NCBI RefSeq assembly: GCF_005860765.1
Contig: NZ_VCEI01000031.1
Coordinates: 1-64,000, forward strand
Source: Dyadobacter sediminis
Lineage (GTDB): Bacteria; Bacteroidota; Bacteroidia; Cytophagales; Spirosomataceae
DNA: 64,000 nt
Reading direction: 5' to 3'
Shown: positions 35,581-43,335 of the stretch, piece by piece
How positions within the stretch are numbered: position 1 is the stretch's first letter
Layout of the letters: each line of letters starts with the position of its first letter
Made by a program: the position numbers and the translations under genes
The notes under the pieces: generated by a model
What the model saw: the letters and a program-made list of their open reading frames with translations, nothing else
What the model was told of the DNA's origin: nothing
Databases searched by the model: none

Positions 35581-35609
35581 AAAAAGCCCGGAACATTGCG
35601 GTTCCGGGC
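35581..35609 (-). terminator. intrinsic terminator after lpdA
   Basis: On the minus strand GCCCGGAACcgcaatGTTCCGGGC is followed by a T run, 107 bp past the lpdA stop. Confidence 0.85.
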
Positions 35610-35716
35610 ATTGGATTGTGGCTAGTGGCTCTTAGCTTTTGGCAATTAGCTTTTAAAACTTCATTTCAGAAAAAGCTAACCGCTGATAGCTAACAGCTAA
35701 TCGCTTACACAGCCTT

Positions 35717-37114
35717 TTACAAATCTATTGCTTCGCCGTATGCCGCTTCTGTTGCTCCTTTTAAAGCTTCTGACATGGTCGGGTGCGGGTGGATCGAACG
35801 CAGGATTTCGTGCGAAGTTGTTTCCAGTTTACGGGCTACAACCACTTCGGCAATCATCTCGGTAACGTTTGTTCCGATCATATGCGCTCCGAGGAACTCA
35901 CCGTATTTGGCATCAAAAACGACTTTTACAAACCCGTCCGTCGCACCGGCTGCTGAGGCTTTTCCGGAAGCTTTGAACGGAAATTTGCCTACTTTAATGT
36001 CGTAACCTGCTTCGCGTGCTTTCTTTTCAGTGAAGCCTACAGAAGCGATTTCAGGCTGGCAGTACGTACATCCCGGAATGTTTCCGTAATCGAGCGCTTC
36101 TGTTTTGTGGCCTGCAATTTTTTCAGCGCAGATAATTCCTTCTGCTGTTGCTACGTGCGCCAAAGCCGGGCCCGGCGTACAGTCACCGATTGCATAAAAA
36201 CCGGGAACGCTGGTTTCGTACCATTCGTTAACCGAAATTTTGCCTTTATCCGTTTTGATGCCTGTTTCTTCCAGACCGATATTTTCAATGTTGGAAACAA
36301 TTCCGGCTGCTGAAAGCACTACGTCCACTTCAAACGTCTTTTGTCCGTCCGGTGTTTTTACAGAAACCACACAGCCGTTTCCGGATGTATCAACATTTTC
36401 TACCGTAGAATTCACGTAAGTATCTACGCCGAGCTTTTTGTATTGTTTTGCAATTTCTTTTGAAATTTCCTCGTCTTCAACAGGAACAAGGTTTGGAAGG
36501 AATTCAACAACGGTAACTTTCGTGCCCATGGCTGCATACACGTATGCGAATTCCATCCCGATTGCCCCGGAACCTACTACCAGTAAGCTCTTTGGCTGAA
36601 AATCAAGGCTCATTGCCTTGCGGTATTCTATAACTTTTTTTCCGTCAATTTTGATGTTCGGCAATTCACGGGCGCGGGCGCCTGTTGCTATGATTACACC
36701 TTTGTTCGCAGTATAATCCGTTTTGTTGCCGTCCTTGTCTGTTACTTCAACCGTTTTGTTTCCTTTGGCTTTACCGGCGCCCATAATGACGTCGATCTTG
36801 TTTTTCTTCATCAGGAAAGAAACGCCTTTGCTCATACCGTCGGCCACACCGCGGCTGCGTTTGATCACTGCGCCGAAGTCAGCCGAAGAATCACCTACAT
36901 TGATACCATAATCTTTTGCATGCTTGATGTATTCGAAAACCTGAGCACTTTTCAGGAGTGCCTTGGTGGGAATACAGCCCCAGTTAAGGCATATTCCACC
37001 TAAACTTTCTTTTTCAACAATTGCTACTTTAAGTCCTAATTGGGAAGCACGAATGGCTGCCGGATAACCCCCGGGGCCGCTACCAATTACAATCACATCA
37101 TATGTTTGAGCCAT
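35717..37114 (-). CDS. lpdA: dihydrolipoyl dehydrogenase (E3)
   Basis: A 465-residue flavoprotein disulfide reductase. It has the FAD site VIGSGPGGYPAAIRA, the redox cysteines C42 and C47 in GGICLNWGCIPTKALL, the NAD site VVGSGAIGMEFAYVY, and the C-terminal active-site HPHPTMSEA. It reoxidises lipoamide in pyruvate and 2-oxoglutarate dehydrogenase or glycine cleavage complexes. No other complex genes are adjacent. Length is typical. Confidence 0.96.
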   Translation of the reverse strand: MAQTYDVIVIGSGPGGYPAAIRASQLGLKVAIVEKESLGGICLNWGCIPTKALLKSAQVFEYIKHAKDYGINVGDSSADFGAVIKRSRGVADGMSKGVSFLMKKNKIDVIMGAGKAKGNKTVEVTDKDGNKTDYTANKGVIIATGARARELPNIKIDGKKVIEYRKAMSLDFQPKSLLVVGSGAIGMEFAYVYAAMGTKVTVVEFLPNLVPVEDEEISKEIAKQYKKLGVDTYVNSTVENVDTSGNGCVVSVKTPDGQKTFEVDVVLSAAGIVSNIENIGLEETGIKTDKGKISVNEWYETSVPGFYAIGDCTPGPALAHVATAEGIICAEKIAGHKTEALDYGNIPGCTYCQPEIASVGFTEKKAREAGYDIKVGKFPFKASGKASAAGATDGFVKVVFDAKYGEFLGAHMIGTNVTEMIAEVVVARKLETTSHEILRSIHPHPTMSEALKGATEAAYGEAIDL

Positions 37115-37185
37115 TTTCAGGTATTTTTATTGTACGAAATGGGTTGACAAAATTTTCACGCAAAGGTAATAAATATAGTCTGGAA

Positions 37186-37395
37186 ATCGGCAGCGATTGT
37201 CATTGATAGTCAAGGATTGTCAGTAACGGGTGTAAATGGAAAGAATTGTCGTGGTTGTCATGTATTGTTATGGATTGTTATGAGTTGTAATGGATAGTCA
37301 TGAGTTGTCATGAGTTGTTATGGATAGTCATGAGTTGTCATGAGTTGTTATGGATAGTTGTGGGTTGTAATGGATTGTCAGGAGTTGTTGAAAGA
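37186..37395. repeat. 10-bp minisatellite array (TTGTCATGAG type), left of S23 gene
   Basis: About twenty degenerate 10-bp units such as GATTGTCATT, GTTGTCATGA, ATAGTCATGA and GTTGTTATGG run in tandem; a 30-bp triple unit is repeated nearly exactly around 37300-37355. The array lies upstream of the four-helix-bundle gene and is mirrored by an inverted array on its other side. The rest of the 391-bp gap (37115-37505) has no gene. Confidence 0.85.
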
Positions 37396-37505
37396 TGTAT
37401 TAATTTATGGATTTGGGATTTTGATTGTTTGGATGTTTTGATGTTACTTCTGCTATTTTAGTTCGTATCAAGGAAGCTGACGGGTGATACAACAGAAATG
37501 ATGCT

Positions 37506-37874
37506 ATGAAACTGGAAGATCTGCAGATTTATAAAATGGCCATGCAGCTTGGCGAGGAAGTCTGGAGTTTGGTTGAGCCTTGGAGTTACTATGTGAAAGA
37601 TACCCTTGGAAAGCAGCTTGTACGGTCTGCGGATTCGGTTGCGGCCAATATATCAGAAGGTTTTGGACGGTATCATTATAAAGAAAACCTGAACTTTTGC
37701 TTCTATTCCCGTGGTTCTTTAAGAGAGACATTGACATGGCTGACAAAGGCCAAATACAGAAACCTCATTACCTTAGAAAAATTCGAAGAATTAAGTCAAC
37801 TTTGCGAAACATTGTCAGTAAAGCTCAATAATTACATCAAAACAATTGGTAAAGCCGGCAAAGTCCAGCTGTAA
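37506..37874 (+). CDS. four-helix-bundle protein, S23/intervening-sequence type
   Basis: A 122-residue helical protein of the family first found in 23S rRNA intervening sequences: LEDLQIYKMAMQLGEEVWSLV at the start, the conserved GKQLVRSADSVAANISEGFGRYH, and a final helix pair (FEELSQLCETLSVKLNNYIKTI). Related Avd proteins bind nucleic acid in diversity-generating retroelements, but no reverse transcriptase is here. The gene is bracketed by 10-bp repeat arrays in opposite orientation, which suggests it belongs to a small movable or spreading unit. Confidence 0.9.
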   Translation: MKLEDLQIYKMAMQLGEEVWSLVEPWSYYVKDTLGKQLVRSADSVAANISEGFGRYHYKENLNFCFYSRGSLRETLTWLTKAKYRNLITLEKFEELSQLCETLSVKLNNYIKTIGKAGKVQL

Positions 37875-37894
37875 TTGATAAACACAATAAACCA

Positions 37895-37980
37895 TTAAGG
37901 ACTAAATGCAACTATTAATGACTACAAGTGATTATCAATGACTAAAACTGACAAAAAATGACCATAAGTGACTAAAACAA
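37895..37980. repeat. 10-bp array in inverted orientation, right of S23 gene
   Basis: Eight or so 10-bp units such as TAATGACTAC, CAATGACTAA and AAGTGACTAA follow the S23 gene. Their reverse complement (TTAGTCATT-type) matches the left array, so the two arrays form an inverted pair around the gene. The array stops about 60 bp before prfB. Confidence 0.75.
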
Positions 37981-38039
37981 TATTTAGCAATCATTTCTAA
38001 TATTTACATTTAATTTTTAACTAACCACTTAAACTTCAA

Positions 38040-39114
38040 ATGACAGCAGAGCAATTGAAAGACTTGAAAGCCCGTGTAGAGGCTTTGGGGAGGTATCTTT
38101 GACTACGATAACCGAAAAAGACAGCTAGAAGACCTTGAACAGCAGACTGTTCAGCCGGAGTTCTGGAACGATTCAGAACGTGCCGAAAAAACAATGCGTG
38201 AAATCCGCGGACTGAAATTCTGGACAAACGGGTATGAAGAGCTTGCCAGATTGCGCGACGATCTGGATACCATCTGGGAATTTTACGAAGCAGATGAAGC
38301 CACAGAAGAAGAAGTAGACGAAGAAGGTAAAAAACTCTCGGATAAACTGGAAGAAGTAGAGTTCCGGAAAATGATGGGAGAAGAAGGCGATGAGTTGCCG
38401 GCTGTTATCGAGATCAATGCCGGTGCGGGCGGAACAGAGTCGCAGGACTGGGCTTCCATGCTGATGCGGATGTACATCATGTGGGCTGAGAAAAACGGCT
38501 ACAAAGTACGTGAAGTCGATTTGCAGGATGGCGATGTTGCCGGCGTAAAATCGGTTACACTCGAGATTGACGGAGAGTATGCATACGGCAACCTGAAATC
38601 CGAGAACGGCGTACACAGACTTGTGCGCATTTCCCCTTTTGATTCCAATGCAAGGCGCCATACCTCGTTCACTTCGGTATATGTGTATCCTTTGGCGGAT
38701 GACAATATCGAAATTGACGTGAACATGGCTGATATTACGTGGGATACATACCGTTCCGGAGGTGCCGGCGGCCAGAACGTGAACAAGGTGGAAACGGCCG
38801 TTCGCTTGCACCACAAGCCATCAGGAATTATTATCGCCTGTCAGCAGGAACGTTCGCAATTGATGAACAAGGAAGTTGCCATCCGGCTTCTGAAATCACG
38901 TTTGTACCAGATTGAGCTGGAAAAAAGAAATTCTGCCCGTGCAGAAGTGGAAGCTTCCAAGCGTAAGATCGAATGGGGCTCGCAAATCCGGAGCTACGTA
39001 CTGGACGACCGCCGCGTTAAAGATCACCGCACAGACCACCAGACTTCCAATACGGAAGCTGTACTGAATGGCGAGATCAACGATTTTATCAAAGCATACC
39101 TGATGGAATCGTAA
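38040..39114 (+). CDS. prfB: peptide chain release factor 2 with programmed +1 frameshift
   Basis: RF2 releases peptides at UGA and UAA stops. The gene starts at ATG 38040 (MTAEQLKDLKARVEALG), reaches CTT-TGA at 38097-38102, and continues in the +1 frame as DYDNRKRQLEDLEQQ. The slip site follows a GGGGAGG stretch, the classic RF2 autoregulation signal: low RF2 favours the shift. The full protein is about 357 residues and has the GGAGGQNVNK peptidyl-hydrolysis motif near residue 240. The interruption is therefore normal, not a mutation. A terminator follows. Confidence 0.95.
38082..38103 (+). promoter_or_regulatory. RF2 programmed frameshift signal
   Basis: An internal Shine-Dalgarno-like GGGGAGG lies just before CTTTGAC, with the in-frame TGA at 38100-38102. 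The same arrangement is known in E. coli prfB (AGGGGGTATCTTTGAC). Confidence 0.95.
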
Positions 39115-39124
39115 TATGATAATG

Positions 39125-39176
39125 AAAACCTCCGGACAACTTCTGATCAGAAGCATGCTTGGAGGTTTTTTATTTT
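39125..39176 (+). terminator. intrinsic terminator after prfB
   Basis: AAAACCTCC and GGAGGTTTT pair across a 27-base loop that holds its own small hairpin (CTTCTGATCAGAAG), followed by a T-rich run. Confidence 0.75.
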
Positions 39177-39204
39177 TTGTTACCTTACTTTTAAATGAGA
39201 AAAG

Positions 39205-39396
39205 ATGACAGGAATCAGATATATTACAAATGACAAAGGCCAGAAAACAGATTTGATAATCAGCCTGGAAGAACATGGCCGGATTGTAGAAGATTTACTG
39301 GATGCTTTACTGGTTGAAGAACGGAAGTCTGAAGATACAATTTCATTTGACGAATTTGTAAATCAATTGAAAGCAGAAGGAAAGCTGGATGAATGA
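39205..39396 (+). CDS. RelB-like antitoxin
   Basis: A 63-residue acidic protein (MTGIRYITNDKGQKTDLIIS, then EERKSEDTISFDEFVNQLKAEGKL). The small acidic character and its 8-bp overlap with a RelE/ParE-type toxin gene define it as the antitoxin of a type II pair. It would neutralise the toxin through its C-terminal part and probably repress the operon. The DNA-binding fold is not obvious. Confidence 0.78.
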   Translation: MTGIRYITNDKGQKTDLIISLEEHGRIVEDLLDALLVEERKSEDTISFDEFVNQLKAEGKLDE

Positions 39397-39652
39397 CCGC
39401 TATGAAATAATTATTTCTGCTTCTGCACAAAAGGAAATCCGGAAATTGCAAAAACCGGAAATTAAGAAAATTGTAAAAAGTATTGGCTTTTTGTCCAGCA
39501 ACCCGCGTCCTGCCGGATGTAAAAAACTGATTGGCACAAAAAATACTTACCGCATCAGAGTTGGTGATTATCGTGTTCTTTATTTGATCGAGGACAAATT
39601 GAGAATTGTTGAAATTGCCGGCATAAAGCATCATCGGGAAGCCTATGAATAG
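39389..39652 (+). CDS. RelE/ParE-family toxin
   Basis: An 87-residue basic protein with the RelE pattern: YEIIISASAQKEIRKLQKP, then FLSSNPRPAGCKKLIGTKNTYRIRVGDYRVLYLI and a final VEIAGIKHHREAYE. RelE-type toxins cut mRNA in the ribosome; ParE relatives attack gyrase, and the sequence cannot decide firmly, though YRIRVGDYRVLY favours RelE. The start overlaps the antitoxin gene by 8 bp, typical of coupled pairs. Confidence 0.87.
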   Translation: MNDRYEIIISASAQKEIRKLQKPEIKKIVKSIGFLSSNPRPAGCKKLIGTKNTYRIRVGDYRVLYLIEDKLRIVEIAGIKHHREAYE

Positions 39653-39658
39653 CATTCA

Positions 39659-40435
39659 ATGAAACTTCATTGTCACAAGCTGGGCGAAGGCCCTAACGTA
39701 CTGCTTGCTTTTCACGGCATTGGTCAGGACGGAATCAGCTGTTTTGATTCCTTTGAAAAAAATCTCGGAGATCATTATACAATTTATGCATTTGACCTGT
39801 TTTTTCATGGGAAAAGCAAGTCTTTAGATAAGCAACTGATTAGCAAGGAATACTGGTCCGAATGCATTCACGAATTTCTTGATAAAAATAATATCCTGCA
39901 TTTTGATGTCGCCGGTTTCAGCATGGGCGGAAGATTTGCGCTGGCAACACTGGAAGCATTTCCGGAGCGGATTGAAAATGTATTTTTAATAGCACCCGAC
40001 GGCATTTCAGAACATCCGCTTTATAACCTGGCTTCCCGGTTTCAGCCGGCACGATGGCTTTTCCGGCATTCCATGCAGCGTCCTGAAACATTTCTGCGTA
40101 CTGCGGGATATTTACAGAAAGCCGGACTCGTTCATAAAAGTCTGTTCCGGTTCACACAACAGCTTCTTGACACCCCTCAGAAAAGGCAAACCATTTACAA
40201 TTCCTGGACCGGATTCAGGAAATTGAAATTTGACATTCCCGCCTTGTACCAAACTGCTGTTCAAAATGATATTCGCATTTTCCTGTTTACAGGCAAATAC
40301 GACAAGCTCCTGAAACCTGCCCATGTAAAAAAACTGGCTGAAATGTTACCGCCAAACCGGTACATTGTGCTCAATTGCGGACATACGCAAATGGTTGAAC
40401 AAGCCTGTTTGCAGATGTGTGCTTTAATTAAGTAA
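39659..40435 (+). CDS. alpha/beta hydrolase
   Basis: A 258-residue alpha/beta hydrolase: oxyanion region LAFHGIGQDG near residue 17, the nucleophile elbow GFSMGG with S88, an acid likely in FTGKYDKLL, and the histidine in NCGHTQMVEQ near the end. The substrate is unknown. It begins 6 bp after the toxin gene but is probably a separate function; the MFS transporter follows 23 bp later. Confidence 0.88.
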   Translation: MKLHCHKLGEGPNVLLAFHGIGQDGISCFDSFEKNLGDHYTIYAFDLFFHGKSKSLDKQLISKEYWSECIHEFLDKNNILHFDVAGFSMGGRFALATLEAFPERIENVFLIAPDGISEHPLYNLASRFQPARWLFRHSMQRPETFLRTAGYLQKAGLVHKSLFRFTQQLLDTPQKRQTIYNSWTGFRKLKFDIPALYQTAVQNDIRIFLFTGKYDKLLKPAHVKKLAEMLPPNRYIVLNCGHTQMVEQACLQMCALIK

Positions 40436-40458
40436 CTTGTGAATCACTCCGATGATTT

Positions 40459-41748
40459 ATGCAGCAGGATTTACTGAAAAATGATACAAACTGGCGCCTG
40501 AAAGCCATTATCGGCGGTTCTGCCGGAAACCTCGTCGAATGGTACGACTGGTATGCATACTCCGCTTTTTCCCTGTACTTTGCCAGCAGCTTTTTTCCTG
40601 ACTCCAATCCTACCGTTCAGCTTATCAATACCGCCGGCATATTTGCAGTGGGTTTTCTGATGCGGCCTATCGGCGGTTATGTTTTCGGAAAACTGGCGGA
40701 CACCAAAGGCAGGAAACTGGCGATGACATGGTCCGTGCTGCTGATGTCGTTCGGCTCACTGCTGATCGCCTTTCTTCCGGGTTATCATACCATTGGCATT
40801 GCTGCACCTGTTTTGCTTTTGATTGCCCGGCTGCTGCAGGGATTGAGCGTTGGCGGAGAATACGGAACTTCTGCGACTTACCTCAGCGAAGTTGCAACCA
40901 AAGAAAGACGTGGTTTTTATTCCAGTTTCCAGTATGTCACGCTTATCGGCGGACAATTGATTGCATTAGGATTACAGCTTGTTCTTCAGAGAATATTTCT
41001 TTCGGATCAGGAAATGCATGAATGGGGCTGGCGGGTTCCGTTTGTGATTGGTGCATTATTGTCGTTGGTTGCACTTTATCTGCGAAGCAACCTGCATGAA
41101 ACCGAAGCTTTTCAGAATAAAGAAGAGTATGTGAAAAAAAATGGCTCCATGCGTGAACTGCTGAAACATCCGAAGGCGCTTACAACGGTTGTAGGATTGA
41201 CCATGGGCGGAACGCTTGCATTTTATACTTATACCACTTACATGCAGAAGTTTCTGGTAAATACGGTTGGTTTGTCCAAAGACCAGTCTACAATGCTCAC
41301 TTTCTGCTCATTGCTGCTGTTTGCCTTGTCGCAGCCGCTTTTCGGAATGCTGAGCGACCGGATCGGGCGGCGGCCATTACTGATCGGATTTGGCATTTCA
41401 GGGACTTTGCTTACCGTTCCGCTTCTGACGACATTGAGCCAGGTCACGACAATGTGGGCGGCTTTTGGTTTATTAATGGCCGCACTTATTATTGTAAGCG
41501 GCTATACTTCCATCAATGCCGTTGTAAAAGCAGAATTATTTCCTGTGGAAGTGCGTGCGCTCGGCGTGGGACTTCCCTATTCATTGACTGTCGCCATTTT
41601 CGGAGGAACTGCCGAATACCTTGCACTCTGGGCCAAAAACCTTGGTCATGAAAGTTACTATTACTGGTATGTGACCATCTGTATTTTCATTTCCCTCATC
41701 GTGTATGCACGAATGAAAGATACCAAGCATACTTCGCTGATCGATTAA
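40459..41748 (+). CDS. MFS transporter, metabolite:H+ symporter type
   Basis: A 429-residue protein with twelve helices and the MHS-family opening GGSAGNLVEWYDWYAYSAFSLYFASSFF, then ADTKGRKLAMTWSVLLMS and the cytosolic RLLQGLSVGGEYGTSATYLSEVA. Relatives (KgtP, ProP, ShiA) import dicarboxylates, proline/betaine or shikimate with protons. The substrate cannot be fixed here. It may be transcribed with the hydrolase gene just upstream. Confidence 0.92.
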   Translation: MQQDLLKNDTNWRLKAIIGGSAGNLVEWYDWYAYSAFSLYFASSFFPDSNPTVQLINTAGIFAVGFLMRPIGGYVFGKLADTKGRKLAMTWSVLLMSFGSLLIAFLPGYHTIGIAAPVLLLIARLLQGLSVGGEYGTSATYLSEVATKERRGFYSSFQYVTLIGGQLIALGLQLVLQRIFLSDQEMHEWGWRVPFVIGALLSLVALYLRSNLHETEAFQNKEEYVKKNGSMRELLKHPKALTTVVGLTMGGTLAFYTYTTYMQKFLVNTVGLSKDQSTMLTFCSLLLFALSQPLFGMLSDRIGRRPLLIGFGISGTLLTVPLLTTLSQVTTMWAAFGLLMAALIIVSGYTSINAVVKAELFPVEVRALGVGLPYSLTVAIFGGTAEYLALWAKNLGHESYYYWYVTICIFISLIVYARMKDTKHTSLID

Positions 41749-41856
41749 CAAAAAAGCTGCTTTTATGAAGACCAAATGCTCTTAGAATAGATAAATTATC
41801 TCTTGACAAAATCCTGTTAATATCATAACTTTCTGGAAACCAAAACTTTCATTGTT

Positions 41857-42291
41857 ATGAACATGATTGACAGAATCGAGCATTGGGGCGACACGCATCA
41901 TCCGGCGTATATGGATGCACTCAGAGTTGTCCTGGGAGTACTTCTTTTTGGTAAAGGGATCAGCTTTATTAGCGATACCGGAAATCTGACAAAACTTCTG
42001 CACAGCCTGAACATTGATCTCTGGTCGGTTATGGCGGTGCATTACGTTGCTTTTTCGCACATTTTCGGCGGTTTTCTGATTGCAATTGGTTGCTATACAC
42101 GAACAGCTTCTATTTTTCAGATTCCTATTCTGCTCGTTGCGGTATTCTTCGTCAATATCCGGGCCGGCTTTTCCTATCTGAATTCTGAACTCTGGCTTTC
42201 CATGCTGACGCTTGTTCTGGTTATTACATTCAGCATCATCGGATCAGGACGTTATTCTACCGATGAATGGATGAGAAAACATGATCGTTGA
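41857..42291 (+). CDS. DoxX family membrane protein
   Basis: A 144-residue protein with four membrane helices and the DoxX-like pattern: DALRVVLGVLLFGKGISFI at the start, SHIFGGFLIAIGCYTRTASIFQIPILLVAVFFVN in the middle, and LSMLTLVLVITFSIIGSGRYSTDEW at the end. Members include quinol oxidase subunits and oxidative-stress proteins. Function is not determined. Confidence 0.85.
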   Translation: MNMIDRIEHWGDTHHPAYMDALRVVLGVLLFGKGISFISDTGNLTKLLHSLNIDLWSVMAVHYVAFSHIFGGFLIAIGCYTRTASIFQIPILLVAVFFVNIRAGFSYLNSELWLSMLTLVLVITFSIIGSGRYSTDEWMRKHDR

Positions 42292-42311
42292 TTGCCAAAA
42301 GCTCCTTCAAT

Positions 42312-43280
42312 TTACTTGACCGTGTATTTCTCAAAGATATCCGGTATGTCCAGTTCCTGCCGAATACTTTCAACTTCTTCCAGCAATTTATCCATTTGTC
42401 TTTTTAATTCGTCAGTTAACGGATCTACTTTCCGGCGGGTAAATGTTGAAATGGGAAAACCCCTTTTCTGAAGACTGTATTTGGCAATGACGGGATAAGC
42501 GGTATGCACCAGATCCATTGAATCTGTAAAGAATTTTTGCAAGCGGCTTACATCATTCTGGCGTTCAGAATTATTGTAATGTTTACAGATCCAGACAATC
42601 AGTTCCGGGTAAATATTGCCCTGAATACAGGATAAGCCGGCTGCGCCTGCAAGCAGCGACTGTACGGCATTGACCATATATGCGTCGTAAAGCCCGAAAT
42701 GAAAACCTTTTGCTGCTTTAATGCGATCCGTAACTTCATGAATGTCGAGCGAAGTGTCTTTATGATAAATTATTCTGCCGGTCTGAACCAGTTCTTTAAG
42801 CAATCCGCTTTCTATCAGCCTTTTGTAAGGAACCGGACATTCGTAAAATCCGAGCGGAACATCGTTTGTCAGGTCAAGCAATTCCTTTGCTCTGGAAAGG
42901 AAAATTTTATCGGATTCATTTTCATCCGCCAGCAAACTTGTAATGATGATTACAGCCTGTACTCCGGTTTGATAAATGCGTTTTACGAAATCGGCCTGCA
43001 ATGAAACCGGCCCGCCAAATGTGCCCGTGGCAACTACCGGAACTCTTCCCGCAGCCTTATTGACGACCGTTTGTGTTACTTGCAGCCTTTCCTCTTCATT
43101 CAATTCATACATTTCACTGGAAAGACAGTTGGCAAAAAGACCCGCGCAGCCTGCTTCCATGTACATTTCTGTAAGCAGTTTCAGTCCTTCATAATCGACT
43201 TCTCCGGAATCCAGAAATGGAGTAAGCATTACCGGAATAAATCCTTTTGGCAAGGACAAGGCATGGTCAGCAGGTGTCAT
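42312..43280 (-). CDS. dihydrodipicolinate synthase/N-acetylneuraminate lyase family protein
   Basis: A 322-residue TIM-barrel aldolase from the ATG at 43280, leaving a 55-bp gap after the symporter gene; the open frame to 43364 would overlap it. It has the opening KGFIPVMLTPFLDSGEVDYEGL, a TGTFGGPVS segment, the active-site tyrosine in LGFYECPVPYK and the Schiff-base lysine in IIYHKDTSLDI. Family members cleave or make pyruvate adducts such as sialic acid. Being right after a sodium:solute symporter gene, a sugar-acid catabolic lyase is likelier than lysine synthesis. Confidence 0.87.
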   Translation of the reverse strand: MTPADHALSLPKGFIPVMLTPFLDSGEVDYEGLKLLTEMYMEAGCAGLFANCLSSEMYELNEEERLQVTQTVVNKAAGRVPVVATGTFGGPVSLQADFVKRIYQTGVQAVIIITSLLADENESDKIFLSRAKELLDLTNDVPLGFYECPVPYKRLIESGLLKELVQTGRIIYHKDTSLDIHEVTDRIKAAKGFHFGLYDAYMVNAVQSLLAGAAGLSCIQGNIYPELIVWICKHYNNSERQNDVSRLQKFFTDSMDLVHTAYPVIAKYSLQKRGFPISTFTRRKVDPLTDELKRQMDKLLEEVESIRQELDIPDIFEKYTVK

Positions 43281-43335
43281 TTGAATCTGGTTTTTATAAT
43301 TTACTTGCCGGAATATTGCCGGATTTTGAAACGGG

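Larger units (their letters stand above)
35187..35716. other. 530-bp gap before lpdA, with gene-like remnant and terminator
   Basis: This stretch contains a gene-like reading frame on the minus strand (35290-35523), the lpdA terminator, and short imperfect repeats of AGCTAA around 35611-35705. Nothing else was recognised. Confidence 0.5.

Noticed and set aside
35611..35705. Short AGCTAA repeats as a structured RNA
   Set aside because: The copies are imperfect and show no stable nested hairpins by eye.
37186..37395. Possible CRISPR array in the 10-bp repeats
   Set aside because: Units are contiguous, degenerate and lack unique spacers; no cas genes are nearby.
37506..37874. S23-type protein as an Avd of a diversity-generating retroelement
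   Set aside because: No reverse transcriptase or template/variable repeat pair is present in the window.
38040..38102. Early stop codon in prfB as a pseudogene sign
   Set aside because: It is the programmed RF2 frameshift with its usual Shine-Dalgarno-like signal.
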